A DNA stretch of 64,000 nt from Actinomadura oligospora ATCC 43269 (GTDB lineage: Bacteria; Actinomycetota; Actinomycetes; Streptosporangiales; Streptosporangiaceae): NCBI RefSeq assembly GCF_000518265.1, contig NZ_JADG01000017.1:1-64000 (forward strand), read 5' to 3'. The position numbers and the translations under genes are program-made. Shown in pieces: positions 41,440 to 50,327 of this stretch (position 1 is the stretch's first letter; every line of letters starts with the position of its first letter). The notes under the pieces are model-generated. The model saw only the letters and a list, made by a program, of their open reading frames with translations. It ran no database searches and was not told the DNA's origin.

Positions 41440-43491
41440 ATGCTGCCCCTGGACCCCGCCGACCCCGCCGTCATGGGGCCGTACACCCTCGTCGCCCGGA
41501 TCGGCGCGGGAGGCATGGGACGGGTCTACCTCGGCCGGTCACCAGGCGGACGACCCGTCGCGGTCAAGGTCATCCGGCCCGACCTCGCCGACGAACCAGG
41601 GTTCCGCGCCCGGTTCCAGCGCGAGGTCACGGCCGCCCGCCAGGTGAGCGGGGCGTACACGGCACCCGTCCTCGACGCCGATCCGGAGGCCGCCACCCCG
41701 TGGATGGCCACCGCCTACATCGCCGGACCGTCGTTGCAGCAGGCCATAGACACCCACGGCCCGCTCAGCCCGACGCAGGCGCGCACCCTCGGCGCCGCAC
41801 TGGCCGAGGCGATGGCGGCCATCCATGACCTCGGACAGATCCACCGGGACCTCAAACCGGCCAACATCCTGCTCGCCGCCGACGGACCGCGGGTCATCGA
41901 CTTCGGCATCGCCCGAGCGCTCGAGGACACCACGCTCACGGCGACCGGCCTCGCCGTCGGTTCCGCGGGCTACCAAGCACCGGAACAAGCCGAGGGACGA
42001 CAGGTCGATCCGGCGGCGGACGTGTTCGCACTCGGTGCGGTGCTGGCCTTCGCCTGCACGGGCAGTCCGCCTTTCGGCGCGGGGCCTCCCCACGTGCTGA
42101 TGTACAGGGCCGCGCACGAGCCCGCCGACCTGGCAGGCATACCGGACGACCTGGCCGAGACCATCGCGGCCTGCCTGAGCAAGCTTGCAGCAGACCGGCC
42201 CACCGCCCGCGACCTCATCGGCATGCTGCGTCCGACGGTGGTCGCGGGTGGGCGGGCCTGGCCGCCGGAACCGGTCGTCCGGGACATCGCCGATCGTGAG
42301 GCCGCCCTCGTCCACACCTTCGTCGTCACGCGCGTCCTGCCGAAGCGTCGCGCCCTGCCGAGCCGCCGCCGACTCCTGATAGGCGGCCTGACCACCGCCG
42401 GGCTCGCCGCCGCGGCCAGCGGTGGCGCGGCCCTCTTGCGCGCCGGGAAGGGCCACGCGTCCACGCCGAACGGACGCCCAATCCGGGGCAACGTCCAAAC
42501 ACCACGGACATTCAACAAACCGCGGTTCGTGTGGAGGGCGGGCGGCAGCGGCGCACTCCGCACTCCGGTCGTCGCCGGAACAACATTGCTCTGCGCCAAC
42601 CAGACCATCGACGCGTCAATGTGGGCAACCGATATCCGGACCGGCGAACACCTCTGGAACTCCCCCTTCACCACCCGACTGCCCTTGTGGGGCAAAGTCG
42701 CAGCCGTCGCCGACGGATCCCGCGTCTACGGAATCGGAAACGGACTTCGATACACCGCGAACGCCGCTACAGGAAAGCGGCTGTGGTCCGCGCCCAGCGA
42801 CGGCCTGATTCCGCAGTTCGTCATCGGCAGGACGCTCATCTGCGTCGACGCGTCAGGCCACGCGATAGCCCTCGACACGATCAGCCACCGAATGCGCTGG
42901 CGCCGCAAACTCTACGCGGCACCGTCCGGCGCCCCTCCGGTCACCGCCGTGGCCTCGGCCGAGGCGAACCTGCTCCTTCTGGGCGAACCCACCGGTGTCG
43001 TCCGGGCCTTCGACGCGACATCCGGAACCAAGCGATGGGAGCGCGCAGGGGTGGCCGGGCCCACGACCCTGCTCGCTGGCGGCGTCCTCTACATCGGAGG
43101 CCCGAACCACCCCCTGACCGCCCTGGACGTCCGAACCGGCGTCGTCCGATGGACCGTCGCCCGCCGGGCCTACTCCCTTGCCCTCTCCGGTGGTCGGCTC
43201 TTCGTCGGAGGCGACGGCATCGCCGCACTCAACCCCGCGACCGGCGCCCCGCAGTGGACACGCAACGGTCAGCAAGACCAGGTGGGCCTGGACAACGGCA
43301 TCGCAGGCTTCGCCGGCGGAGTCGTCGTCTACGTCAGATCGCAACTGCTGAAGGGAGTGGACCCGGCAGCGGGCACGATCGTCTGGAGCCTCCCCCTCCC
43401 CGGCTTCATCGGCCTGAACAACTTCACCGTCACCAGCGGAAACCATCTGTTCGTCGGCAACGAAAACGCCGTCCTCGCCCTCGCATTCTGA
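41440..43491 (+). CDS. Ser/Thr protein kinase with PQQ-like beta-propeller tail (paralogue)
   Basis: 683 residues, same plan as its neighbour: kinase core with IGAGGMGRVYLG, VAVKVI, HRDLKPANILL, VIDFGIA and QAPEQ; membrane helix near 320 (GGLTTAGLAAAASGGAALL); propeller strands such as MWATDIRTGEHLW and VRAFDATSGTKRWE. The kinase cores are far more alike than the propellers, suggesting that the two receptors sense different signals but share cytoplasmic output. Codon use shifts to lower GC towards the 3' end. Confidence 0.9.
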   Translation: MLPLDPADPAVMGPYTLVARIGAGGMGRVYLGRSPGGRPVAVKVIRPDLADEPGFRARFQREVTAARQVSGAYTAPVLDADPEAATPWMATAYIAGPSLQQAIDTHGPLSPTQARTLGAALAEAMAAIHDLGQIHRDLKPANILLAADGPRVIDFGIARALEDTTLTATGLAVGSAGYQAPEQAEGRQVDPAADVFALGAVLAFACTGSPPFGAGPPHVLMYRAAHEPADLAGIPDDLAETIAACLSKLAADRPTARDLIGMLRPTVVAGGRAWPPEPVVRDIADREAALVHTFVVTRVLPKRRALPSRRRLLIGGLTTAGLAAAASGGAALLRAGKGHASTPNGRPIRGNVQTPRTFNKPRFVWRAGGSGALRTPVVAGTTLLCANQTIDASMWATDIRTGEHLWNSPFTTRLPLWGKVAAVADGSRVYGIGNGLRYTANAATGKRLWSAPSDGLIPQFVIGRTLICVDASGHAIALDTISHRMRWRRKLYAAPSGAPPVTAVASAEANLLLLGEPTGVVRAFDATSGTKRWERAGVAGPTTLLAGGVLYIGGPNHPLTALDVRTGVVRWTVARRAYSLALSGGRLFVGGDGIAALNPATGAPQWTRNGQQDQVGLDNGIAGFAGGVVVYVRSQLLKGVDPAAGTIVWSLPLPGFIGLNNFTVTSGNHLFVGNENAVLALAF

Positions 43492-43503
43492 AGCAGCCCG
43501 AAA

Positions 43504-44079
43504 ATGGAAGGTCAAGAACGCATGGGAGACAGAGAACCCAGGCAACCGGGGCCGAACCATGCGGCCGATCAAGTGAGACTTACCGCACTCCTACTCGTTG
43601 GCTGCCTCGTCACGAGCTGCGGCACCGCGACGCTGTTCAGCCCGACGACCATGCGCGACGTGACCTTCCAGAAGATCCTCGGGATCGATGAAGACCTATC
43701 AAGGCCCACGCGCGCGTTCATCGTCGGCTTCATCGGGAATGTGCGACAGGGCGACAAAGATTCAACCCTGAAGAAGCTGGAGCCGACCCAGCGCTATCAA
43801 ACCCCAGCCCTAAGGGCACTGGCAGCATGGCTGACCGGCCCAGCCAGAAGGGACTTCACGGGACGGATCAACGTCAGCGGACATCCGGCGATCAATCCCA
43901 ATGACAGCCTCATCTGCCTCACCTTCGGGGAGACCAGGCAGCCGCGCAAAAGACTCGGCTTCAACGTCAGCCACCGAGGGAGCACGTGGTGGTTCGCCGG
44001 CCCACTCGGACCACCGGCTCCAGGCAAGGGAGACCCCTACCCTCCGGTCACGCAGTGCGCATGCCACGGCTGCGAGTAA
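43504..44079 (+). CDS. Lipoprotein of unknown function downstream of the twin kinases
   Basis: 191 residues. The hydrophobic segment LTALLLVGCLVTSC ends in a lipobox (LVTSC), implying export and lipid anchoring. The remaining part is soluble with four more Cys, three of them in the last few residues (QCACHGCE). It lies 12 bases after the second kinase and is probably in the same operon. Starts at 43522 (better ribosome site) or GTG 43573 (signal peptide directly) are possible. Function unknown. Confidence 0.7.
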   Translation: MEGQERMGDREPRQPGPNHAADQVRLTALLLVGCLVTSCGTATLFSPTTMRDVTFQKILGIDEDLSRPTRAFIVGFIGNVRQGDKDSTLKKLEPTQRYQTPALRALAAWLTGPARRDFTGRINVSGHPAINPNDSLICLTFGETRQPRKRLGFNVSHRGSTWWFAGPLGPPAPGKGDPYPPVTQCACHGCE

Positions 44080-44322
44080 CCCGTAACGCCAAGGCCGCAC
44101 TCCCCCAAGCCCACGCGATCGGCAACACGGTCAGACGTGCCAGCTCGTCGCCTTGGGATTGCCCAGGCGCCCCCTGCGGCCCGCCGGCGACCGAGGGGGT
44201 GGCCTGAGGGAGGAACGGGCCCTCTGGGCCGACCGCGACCGGCGGCGCTCCGACGCTGCGGCGAAGGCGGCACCGGTCCCGTCGCAGGTTGAGTCCCCGT
44301 GCGGCAAGCGGACTGCGAGCGG

Positions 44323-44895
44323 CTACTTGCTCGACAGCGTCCGTCCGGACGACGCGCTGGACGCGCTGCTCGTGTCGTCCGTCAGGAGGTGCAGGTCTTG
44401 GACGGGGACCTCGATGCGTTGGTCGTGTTTGTCGGTGAGCCAGCGGTCGATGTCCAGGAGCCACCAGTTGCGGACCTGAACCATGGAGAACCTTCGCGGG
44501 CCCGTGCCGTGGAATTCGGACTGCGGCAGGAGCCATTCGCGCCGGGTGTCCTCGTCGGGGAAGTTGATTTCGTAGTAGGTGCGGTGGACTTCCGCCAGCT
44601 GGTCGGGGCCCACGGCGTGGCAGTGTCCGGTGAACTGGGCCCCGTCCAGGCCGAACCCGGGAAGGCCGGTCATGTAGATCGAGCCGGACACGATGGGGGT
44701 TTTCTCCACGTTGAGGGAGTGGCGGGCGGCGCGCAGGGAGTAGTAGAGGAGCCTGAGGGGCTGGTGCAGGGCGACGAAGTTGACGGTCGAGGCCCAGGGT
44801 TCGTTGCCGTCGGTGGTGGCCAGGGTCATGAAGCGGGCGTTGGCCAGCAGGTAGTGGCTGCGTTCGGCGAGTTCCTTGCGCTCGGCCACGCTCAC
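44323..44895 (-). CDS. Pyridoxamine 5'-phosphate oxidase-like flavoprotein
   Basis: 190 residues. The N-terminal split-barrel start FMTLATTDGNEPWASTVNFV and the following LLYYSLRAARHSLNV match the FMN-binding PNPOx-like fold. This family includes flavin-reductases and F420-dependent enzymes as well as true PNPOx; the specific pyridoxamine-binding end of PdxH is not seen. The start overlaps the upstream 118-residue gene by four bases. It is the last gene of the four-gene operon. Confidence 0.8.
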   Translation of the reverse strand: MSVAERKELAERSHYLLANARFMTLATTDGNEPWASTVNFVALHQPLRLLYYSLRAARHSLNVEKTPIVSGSIYMTGLPGFGLDGAQFTGHCHAVGPDQLAEVHRTYYEINFPDEDTRREWLLPQSEFHGTGPRRFSMVQVRNWWLLDIDRWLTDKHDQRIEVPVQDLHLLTDDTSSASSASSGRTLSSK

Positions 44896-45248
44896 TCCCC
44901 AGCGGTGTGGTCAAAGCCCAGGGCGACCGGGGGGTCGCCGTGCAGGGCGGCGTCGAGGATCTGCCACCAGGTTCCCTGTTCCGTGCGGCGTTCCTCCCAG
45001 GCGGGGTCGCGGCTTCGCTCGGCCACCTGGCGGCGGTAGCGGCCCCAAGCGGCTTCGTCGGCGAAGGTGACGGTGTGCTCGAGCGTGTGGACGTCCGTCC
45101 CGACGGTGCGCACCGTCCACCTTGTGGCTAGGACGGTGTCGAGGCCCTGGTAGAACCACTTCTCGCGTTCCTGTGCCCAGTTCCAGAACGCGCGCGGGTC
45201 GGCCTCGGCGGCGGGGGTGGGCTTGATGCGGTAGACGAGGTAGAGCAC
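44892..45248 (-). CDS. Small protein, possibly ferredoxin-like dimeric barrel
   Basis: 118 residues, soluble. The start YLVYRIKPTPAAEADPRAFW and the pattern of alternating strands and Trp-rich helices would fit a dimeric alpha/beta-barrel such as in monooxygenase-like or EthD-like proteins, but no conserved motif decides this. It lies 14 bases after the FemAB-like gene and overlaps the PNPOx-like gene by four bases. Confidence 0.7.
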   Translation of the reverse strand: MLYLVYRIKPTPAAEADPRAFWNWAQEREKWFYQGLDTVLATRWTVRTVGTDVHTLEHTVTFADEAAWGRYRRQVAERSRDPAWEERRTEQGTWWQILDAALHGDPPVALGFDHTAGE

Positions 45249-45262
45249 AGGGGTCCTCCTGT

Positions 45263-46531
45263 TCAGGATGCGGAAGGCGGTTGAGCGGCCCAGTCATCCC
45301 ACCCGCGGCCGACGGCGTGGGGCCGGCCGGCCAGCCGGTCCTGCCACTTCCGGGCCATTTGGTGGTTGAAGGCGGCGGCGCGCTGGGGGCTGCACACCTC
45401 GTGGCCGAAGGCGATGACGACGGCGGCGAGCGGGGAGAACATCGCGCCCCGGCGGGCCTTGACGTCCCAGGCCGACACCGCCAGCCGGTAGCGGCGCAGG
45501 TTGTGGACGGCGGCGTAGTCCAGGGGCGCGCAGTAGGTCAGGACGAAGTACTCGCAGGCCGGTTCGGCATTGCGGTAGTCGAAGCCGTAGTAGCGCGCGT
45601 AGAGACGGTCGTGGTGGGTGTAGCAGACGGTGACGGCCACCGGCCGCCCGTCGCGGATCCCGAAGTGGCCGACGGCCTGGTCGAGGACACCGCAGCGGCG
45701 CTGGGCCGCGAAGGAGCGACGCATCCAGCCGGGGTCCGCGGTACCGCCGTGGCGGGCCCGGTTCTGGGTGATCAGGTCCGCCGCCAGCCGGGACGTTTCT
45801 CCGGTCAGCGCCAGCCATTCGACACTGGTACCGGCCCGCTCGAAAGCGCGCAGTTCCGCACGACGTCGGGCGCGGTCACCCTGCGGCATCCCCGCGAGGT
45901 GCTCCGCGAACCCGCCCGCGGGCAGGTCCATGGTGGCGTCCGCGTCGTGCAGCAGGACCGTGGCGCGGGGATGGGCCCGGGCCAGATCTCTGGCGTCCGC
46001 CGCGGCCAGGTAGGGCATGATCACCCCGGCCGCGCCCCTGGACCTGGCCACCGTCTGCGCGCCGTGGACGAGCGCGGCGAGCGCGCGGTCGCGCAGCGGA
46101 CCGCGAACACACAGGAGTTCGTTGTACACCGAGCGCCTGGCGCCCAGCCACAGCCAGTCGTCGGGCCAGGTGCCGGCCAGGCACGGGAACAGGTCCGGCG
46201 GGCAGAACAGGCCCGGTGCGCCGGCTTCGCCGGGCCACGTGGGCATGGCTCCGAGCAGTACGCCGTCCCCGGTTGTCGTGGTCACGACGGTGTCGCTGCC
46301 ATGGGCGAGTTCGAGGGCGTGCAGCCAGCGGTGGCTGTTGTAGAAGTTGTCGGGCCCCACGAGTGCGTCCCAGTCCTCGCGCGCGATGGCGCCGACACCG
46401 GCGGTGGTGTGCACGCTGATGCGCCCGGGCGGTGAATACCGTCGGCGGGCAATGCCGGCCGAGGCGGGTGTCGAGTCGCGTCGGTGTCCGCCGGTGGGAC
46501 CGCTGATGGTGTTGCGGGTCTCACGGTTCAT
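45263..46531 (-). CDS. FemAB-like/GNAT-fold acyltransferase
   Basis: 422 residues. The first 35 are low-complexity; then a GNAT-like fold of the peptidoglycan biosynthesis/recognition (FemAB-like) family appears: EDWDALVGPDNFYNSHRWLHAL, a central helical linker, and RPVAVTVCYTHHDRLYARYYGFD as the second half. Such enzymes add amino acids to peptidoglycan precursors or acyl groups to small molecules. ATG at 46531 overlaps the methyltransferase stop by 11 bases; GTG at 46540 is possible. Confidence 0.75.
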   Translation of the reverse strand: MNRETRNTISGPTGGHRRDSTPASAGIARRRYSPPGRISVHTTAGVGAIAREDWDALVGPDNFYNSHRWLHALELAHGSDTVVTTTTGDGVLLGAMPTWPGEAGAPGLFCPPDLFPCLAGTWPDDWLWLGARRSVYNELLCVRGPLRDRALAALVHGAQTVARSRGAAGVIMPYLAAADARDLARAHPRATVLLHDADATMDLPAGGFAEHLAGMPQGDRARRRAELRAFERAGTSVEWLALTGETSRLAADLITQNRARHGGTADPGWMRRSFAAQRRCGVLDQAVGHFGIRDGRPVAVTVCYTHHDRLYARYYGFDYRNAEPACEYFVLTYCAPLDYAAVHNLRRYRLAVSAWDVKARRGAMFSPLAAVVIAFGHEVCSPQRAAAFNHQMARKWQDRLAGRPHAVGRGWDDWAAQPPSAS

Positions 46532-47276
46532 GCGCGGCACCGATCGCTTTTCGGCAGTCGATGATCACGGTGTGGGGTTGGGCGAGGTAGTCGTTCCAGT
46601 ACGCGGCGCCGTGTTCGGCGACGCCCTCCTCGCTCACCACCGGGTCGCTGAACCGCGGGGAGGTGAAGCCGGCCTCCCGCAGGGCGTCCTCCAGGGCGGC
46701 CTTGCTCCAGTAGCGGGCGGTGATGTCGTGGTCGCGGCCGTGGAACCGCAGGTTCAAGGAGACCGGCGAGCCGTCGGCCAGCGGCTCCCCAGCGGTCAGC
46801 CGGAAGCCGTAGGGCGCGTAGGAGACGGCACCGGACCGGAAACAGGGATGGATGGGCAGCGTCACGAAGCGCCCGCCCGGACGCAGCGCCCGCGCGGCGG
46901 TGGCGCACAGTTGACCGAGTTCGGCACGGGTCGTCGCGTACGGCAGCACATACACCCCCAGCACCAGGTCGAAGGTCCCCGCGAGGCGGTCGGGGAGGTC
47001 GCCGAGGAAGTAGTCGACACCCAGGGGCTGAGCGGCCTCCAGGGCACGGGCGTGGGCGATCATGCCCTCGGAGACGTCCATGCCGCTCACGCGGGCGGCT
47101 CCGCGCTGCCTGACGAGCCGGGTGTAGGCGCCCGATCCGCAGCCCAGGTCGAGCACCGCCGCGCCGCGGACGTCGCCGAGGACGCTGAGCACGCTGGGGA
47201 TCTCCAGGAAGACACGGAACGGGGTGGTGGTGAAGTCGTCGTAGGTGTCAGTGAGCGTGTCGAACTGACTGGCCAT
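46521..47276 (-). CDS. SAM-dependent class I methyltransferase
   Basis: 251 residues. Motif I is VLDLGCGSGAYTRL, followed by VSGMDVSEGMIAHAR and FDLVLGVYVLPY. No substrate-specific domain is visible. The ATG at 47276 follows GGAGGGATCCGG; the open frame upstream crosses a hairpin and reads as non-coding. It is the first gene of the operon methyltransferase / FemAB-like / small protein / PNPOx-like. Confidence 0.88.
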   Translation of the reverse strand: MASQFDTLTDTYDDFTTTPFRVFLEIPSVLSVLGDVRGAAVLDLGCGSGAYTRLVRQRGAARVSGMDVSEGMIAHARALEAAQPLGVDYFLGDLPDRLAGTFDLVLGVYVLPYATTRAELGQLCATAARALRPGGRFVTLPIHPCFRSGAVSYAPYGFRLTAGEPLADGSPVSLNLRFHGRDHDITARYWSKAALEDALREAGFTSPRFSDPVVSEEGVAEHGAAYWNDYLAQPHTVIIDCRKAIGAAHEP

Positions 47277-47345
47277 CCGGATCCCTCCGGGAAAGCCCCG
47301 GGTGCGAGAACGAGGGGGACGGATACTTCTGGGGGAAGAACAGCA

Positions 47346-47378
47346 GACTGTGGTCCGCCTCGACGGCGGACCGCAGTC
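47346..47378 (-). terminator. 14-bp stem hairpin upstream of the methyltransferase operon
   Basis: GACTGTGGTCCGCC and GGCGGACCGCAGTC pair over 14 positions with a single T/G mismatch and a 5-base loop. It lies 150 bases after the EF-hand stop and 70 bases before the methyltransferase start, both on the minus strand. It could end EF-hand transcripts or act as a leader hairpin. No strong T-run follows. Confidence 0.5.
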
Positions 47379-47530
47379 CAGTGCCATTCGGAAATGAAGT
47401 GCGGGCGGCGTCAGGCCGGGCGTCGGCGTCAGATGAATTCGGCCAATGGGGGCCACCCCTTCACGCTGCTGGAATCAGCGGGAATTCGCGGACTCCGGCA
47501 GTGCGTTCACTCGTGGATCCGTCCGGCCGC

Positions 47531-48085
47531 TCAGGCGTCGGCCTTGATCGGGCCGATGAGCCAGCTTCCCGGAGCGTCCAGGTCGTCGCTCAGGTAGAAC
47601 TCGGTGATCGCCGTCCGGAACTCTTCGTGGCTGATCGACCCGCTGCCGTCCCGGTCGAGTCGCCGGAAGGCGTCCCTGGAGTGCTTCGGCGGGACGCCGA
47701 GTTCGCTGTACATACGGACGTACTCGTCGTGGCTCAGCACGCCGTCGCCGCTGGTGTCGAGCGCCCGCATCAGGGCGTCCGCGATGGCCAGCACCGCCTC
47801 CCCGAAGTGCTCCGGGCTGGTGACGTTGGCCTGCATGACGGCCAGGAACTCCGGGCGGGTGATCTTGCCGTCGCCGTCGGTGTCGCCGTGGGCCAGCAGC
47901 ACCTGCCACCACTTCTCGAACGCGTCGCGCATCGCGGAGGCGCTCGCCTGGTCATCGCTCGTGTCCAGGCCGGCGAAAAGGTCGCCCATAGCCTGGAAGT
48001 CGTCGTGTGTGAGGAGGCCGTCACCTCCCTGGTCGAACCAGTTGAACAGCATGTTGAACTTTTGATTCTTCACGGGGGTCGACAC
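47531..48085 (-). CDS. Calcium-binding EF-hand protein
   Basis: 184 residues with four EF-hand loops. Loops 2-4 are canonical: DTDGDGKITRPEF, DTSGDGVLSHDEY and DRDGSGSISHEEF. Loop 1 (DQGGDGLLTHDDF) has substitutions and may bind weakly. The layout matches calexcitin/sarcoplasmic calcium-binding-like proteins found in actinomycetes. No signal peptide, so it is cytoplasmic, probably a calcium sensor or buffer. It has its own promoter region upstream. Confidence 0.9.
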   Translation of the reverse strand: MSTPVKNQKFNMLFNWFDQGGDGLLTHDDFQAMGDLFAGLDTSDDQASASAMRDAFEKWWQVLLAHGDTDGDGKITRPEFLAVMQANVTSPEHFGEAVLAIADALMRALDTSGDGVLSHDEYVRMYSELGVPPKHSRDAFRRLDRDGSGSISHEEFRTAITEFYLSDDLDAPGSWLIGPIKADA

Positions 48086-48593
48086 TTTTTCTTCCTCTCC
48101 GTGTTTGACTGGAGCTTGCCGGCTCCACTCGGGTCGTTAAAACGCTAGCATGGAGATCAGTGCCGGGTGAGGTGGATAATTCCTCGCTATTTCCGATGAA
48201 AGTGCGATATGGGTGCGCCGGGGGTGCGCTTTCTGTGGTCACTGGAGCTAGAGAAAGGTGACCGACGCGGCGCCGCGTGGAATCCACGGAGAAATGATCG
48301 GCCACTGGACGACCTCATCCCGCTTCACAGCTGGTCGAGCATCGCGGCAAGCTCGCGGACCGGCGAGCAGGACAACCGCCGGTGGAGGTACCACCGGTCG
48401 GCGCACGCCTGGGCCTCCGGTGCTCCCAGCCGGGCCCCTTCGGCGTATCCGCTGACGCGATCCCTGCACACCACCCGCTCTCCCGGGTGCGTCTCCCCAC
48501 GCCAGACCTTGGTCGAGGCCGCTGACGAGTACGAGCTCGCGCGTCCCCTGGCGACCTGGTTCACTCTCGTGTCGCGATATCCCGCACCCGGGG
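48086..48593. other. Intergenic region with IS remnant
   Basis: This 508-base gap holds the promoter of the EF-hand gene next to its start and the ISL3 transposase remnant in the middle. I see no other gene. Confidence 0.6.
48325..48564 (-). pseudogene. Remnant of an ISL3-family transposase
   Basis: The frame carries HPGERVVCRDR then VSGYAEGARLGAPEAQACADRWYLHRRL. This matches the conserved core of ISL3 transposases (VxCRDRxxxYAxGAxxGAPxAxQVADRWHLxHNL). Only about 60 residues remain; the N-terminal zinc finger and the rest of the DDE domain are missing, and no terminal repeats are seen. It marks a past insertion between the EF-hand and TetR genes. Confidence 0.75.
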
Positions 48594-49211
48594 CTACTGC
48601 TGAGGGCCGGTCCGATCCGGGTCGCTGGGCGGGTGGGTGAGGAGGCCGGTCAGGGCGGCGTCCGCGATGGCCTCCGCTTCGGTGGGCGTGAGGGGGGCGT
48701 GGCCGCTGACGAGGCGGAAGATGATGGAACCGAACAGGACGTCCTGGGCGACCTCCACGTCTATGTCGGTGCGCAGTTCACCTCGTTCCACTCCGTCTCG
48801 CCACATCTGGCGGATCAGTTCGCGGCGCTCCTCCAGGAAGCGTTGCCTGAGGCGTTCGGCGGCCTCTGGGTCGGTGACGGTGGCGGCCAGCAGCTGGGCG
48901 TAGACCTGGCCGACCGGGCCGGCGTAGAACGCGGCGACGTTCCGCACCTGCCGGGTCAGGTCCTCACGCGCCGAGCCTGTGTCGGGCACCGGCGTCGCCT
49001 CGGCCATGTGCACGGCGAACGCGTCGATGGCGACGCAGATGCGGTTGGACCAGTGCTTGTAGATGGTCGCCTTGCTCACGCCGGAGCGGGCGCTGACGGC
49101 GTCGACCGTCGCCGCCGGCAGCCCGCCCTCGGCCAGCAGCTCGGTGGCTGCGCGCAGCACCGCCTCGCGCACCCGGCGGCTGCGGGGGGTGAGACCTCTG
49201 TCAGCCGGCAT
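48594..49211 (-). CDS. TetR family regulator
   Basis: 205 residues. The HTH is clear (VREAVLRAATELLAEGG, then SGVSKATIYKHWSNRICVAI). The C-terminal domain resembles TetR_C types with WRDGVERGELRTDIDVE. It overlaps the end of the upstream SDR gene by 11 bases, so both form one transcript. A perfect palindrome at 50060-50075 before the SDR is its likely site, giving autoregulation. Confidence 0.92.
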   Translation of the reverse strand: MPADRGLTPRSRRVREAVLRAATELLAEGGLPAATVDAVSARSGVSKATIYKHWSNRICVAIDAFAVHMAEATPVPDTGSAREDLTRQVRNVAAFYAGPVGQVYAQLLAATVTDPEAAERLRQRFLEERRELIRQMWRDGVERGELRTDIDVEVAQDVLFGSIIFRLVSGHAPLTPTEAEAIADAALTGLLTHPPSDPDRTGPQQ

Positions 49212-50040
49212 CGTCGTAGGCCGTCGCCAGGGCGACCTCGCGCCACTCGTCGAGCTCGGTCTTGACCTGCTGGAGTTTGGCCTCGACGCGGGCGACGCAG
49301 TCGGCGCCCAGCTGAAGCCGGACCGGCGGATCGTCGACCCCCGCGATGGAGACGATCGCGGCGGCCGCCTTCACCGGATCACCGGCTTGGGCGTGGTTGT
49401 TCTCGGTCCGCCAGACCCGGGTCTGGCCGGAGGTCCGCGCGTAGTCCTCGATCACCTGCTCGGCCGTGTGCAGTGAGGAGTCGTCGAGGAAGTCGGTCCG
49501 GAAGACGCCGGGCTCGATGATGATCACCTTGATGCCCAGCGGAGCGAGCTCGGCGCGCATCGCCTCGCTCACGCCCTCCACCGCGAACTTCGTCGACCCG
49601 TAGAGACCCCACCCCTGGCCGGTGGTGAACCCGCCCACCGAGGTGATGTTCAAGACGCGCCCGGACCGCTGACGGCGCATCACCGGCAGGACGGCCCGGG
49701 TCACCGCCAGCAGCCCGAACACGTTGACGTCGTACACCGCCCGGACCTCGGCGTCGGACGCCTCCTCCACCGCTCCCAGCAATCCTCGACCGGCATTGTT
49801 GACCAGCACGTCGATACGGCCGAACGCCTCCACCCCGGCGGCCACGGCCCCTTGGACGGCGGCCTCGTCCGTGACGTCCAAGTTCACCGCCAGCAGCCGA
49901 TCACCGGCGTCCGCAAGTTCGGCCTTGACCTGTCCGGCATCGCGCGCGGTGGCGATCACCGCATCACCTTCGGCCAGGGCCTTGCGCGCGATCTCCAGAC
50001 CGAAACCACGCGAGGCACCCGTGATGAACCAGACCCTCAT
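49201..50040 (-). CDS. SDR family oxidoreductase
   Basis: 279 residues. ITGASRGFG replaces the usual GxGxxG spacing, with VNNAGRG and the catalytic YGSTK. ITGASRGFG and the sequence LPVMRRQRSGRVLNITSVGG are typical of the atypical SDR group often annotated as oxidoreductases of unknown substrate. The ATG at 50040 is preceded by GGAGGGTGTTC. First gene of a two-gene operon with TetR. Confidence 0.92.
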   Translation of the reverse strand: MRVWFITGASRGFGLEIARKALAEGDAVIATARDAGQVKAELADAGDRLLAVNLDVTDEAAVQGAVAAGVEAFGRIDVLVNNAGRGLLGAVEEASDAEVRAVYDVNVFGLLAVTRAVLPVMRRQRSGRVLNITSVGGFTTGQGWGLYGSTKFAVEGVSEAMRAELAPLGIKVIIIEPGVFRTDFLDDSSLHTAEQVIEDYARTSGQTRVWRTENNHAQAGDPVKAAAAIVSIAGVDDPPVRLQLGADCVARVEAKLQQVKTELDEWREVALATAYDDAG

Positions 50041-50055
50041 GAACACCCTCCAATA

Positions 50056-50079
50056 AGTGAACTGAACGTTCAGTTTACT
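50056..50079. promoter_or_regulatory. 24-bp operator palindrome before SDR/tetR
   Basis: The core AACTGAACGTTCAGTT (50060-50075) is a perfect palindrome. It extends to AGT...ACT with one mismatch on each side over 24 bp. It lies 16 bases before the SDR start. It is the expected site for the TetR protein encoded in the same operon. Confidence 0.75.
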
Positions 50080-50327
50080 TCATGAAGATCATCCCCGCCA
50101 GGACCATCTCGGCCTCGCCGTGGTGGCCGTCGCCGTCGGCATCCCGTTCTCGGGCTCGAGGTCGGCCTGACGAGGACTCGGTGCCTGTCCGAGATGGCCG
50201 CGGTTCATCCTGGAGCAGACGAGCCGAGTGGATGCGCACTGGACGGATTGCTTGGTTTGGGTGGGTGTGCGGTACTGGGGTGTGCGGAATCGGAACTGAA
50301 GGTTTCTGTGACCGGAGGTCGAGTGCT

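Noticed and set aside
44892..45248. Real EthD or antibiotic monooxygenase gene
   Set aside because: The fold pattern is only suggestive and no conserved motif of either family is present, so I kept it as unknown.
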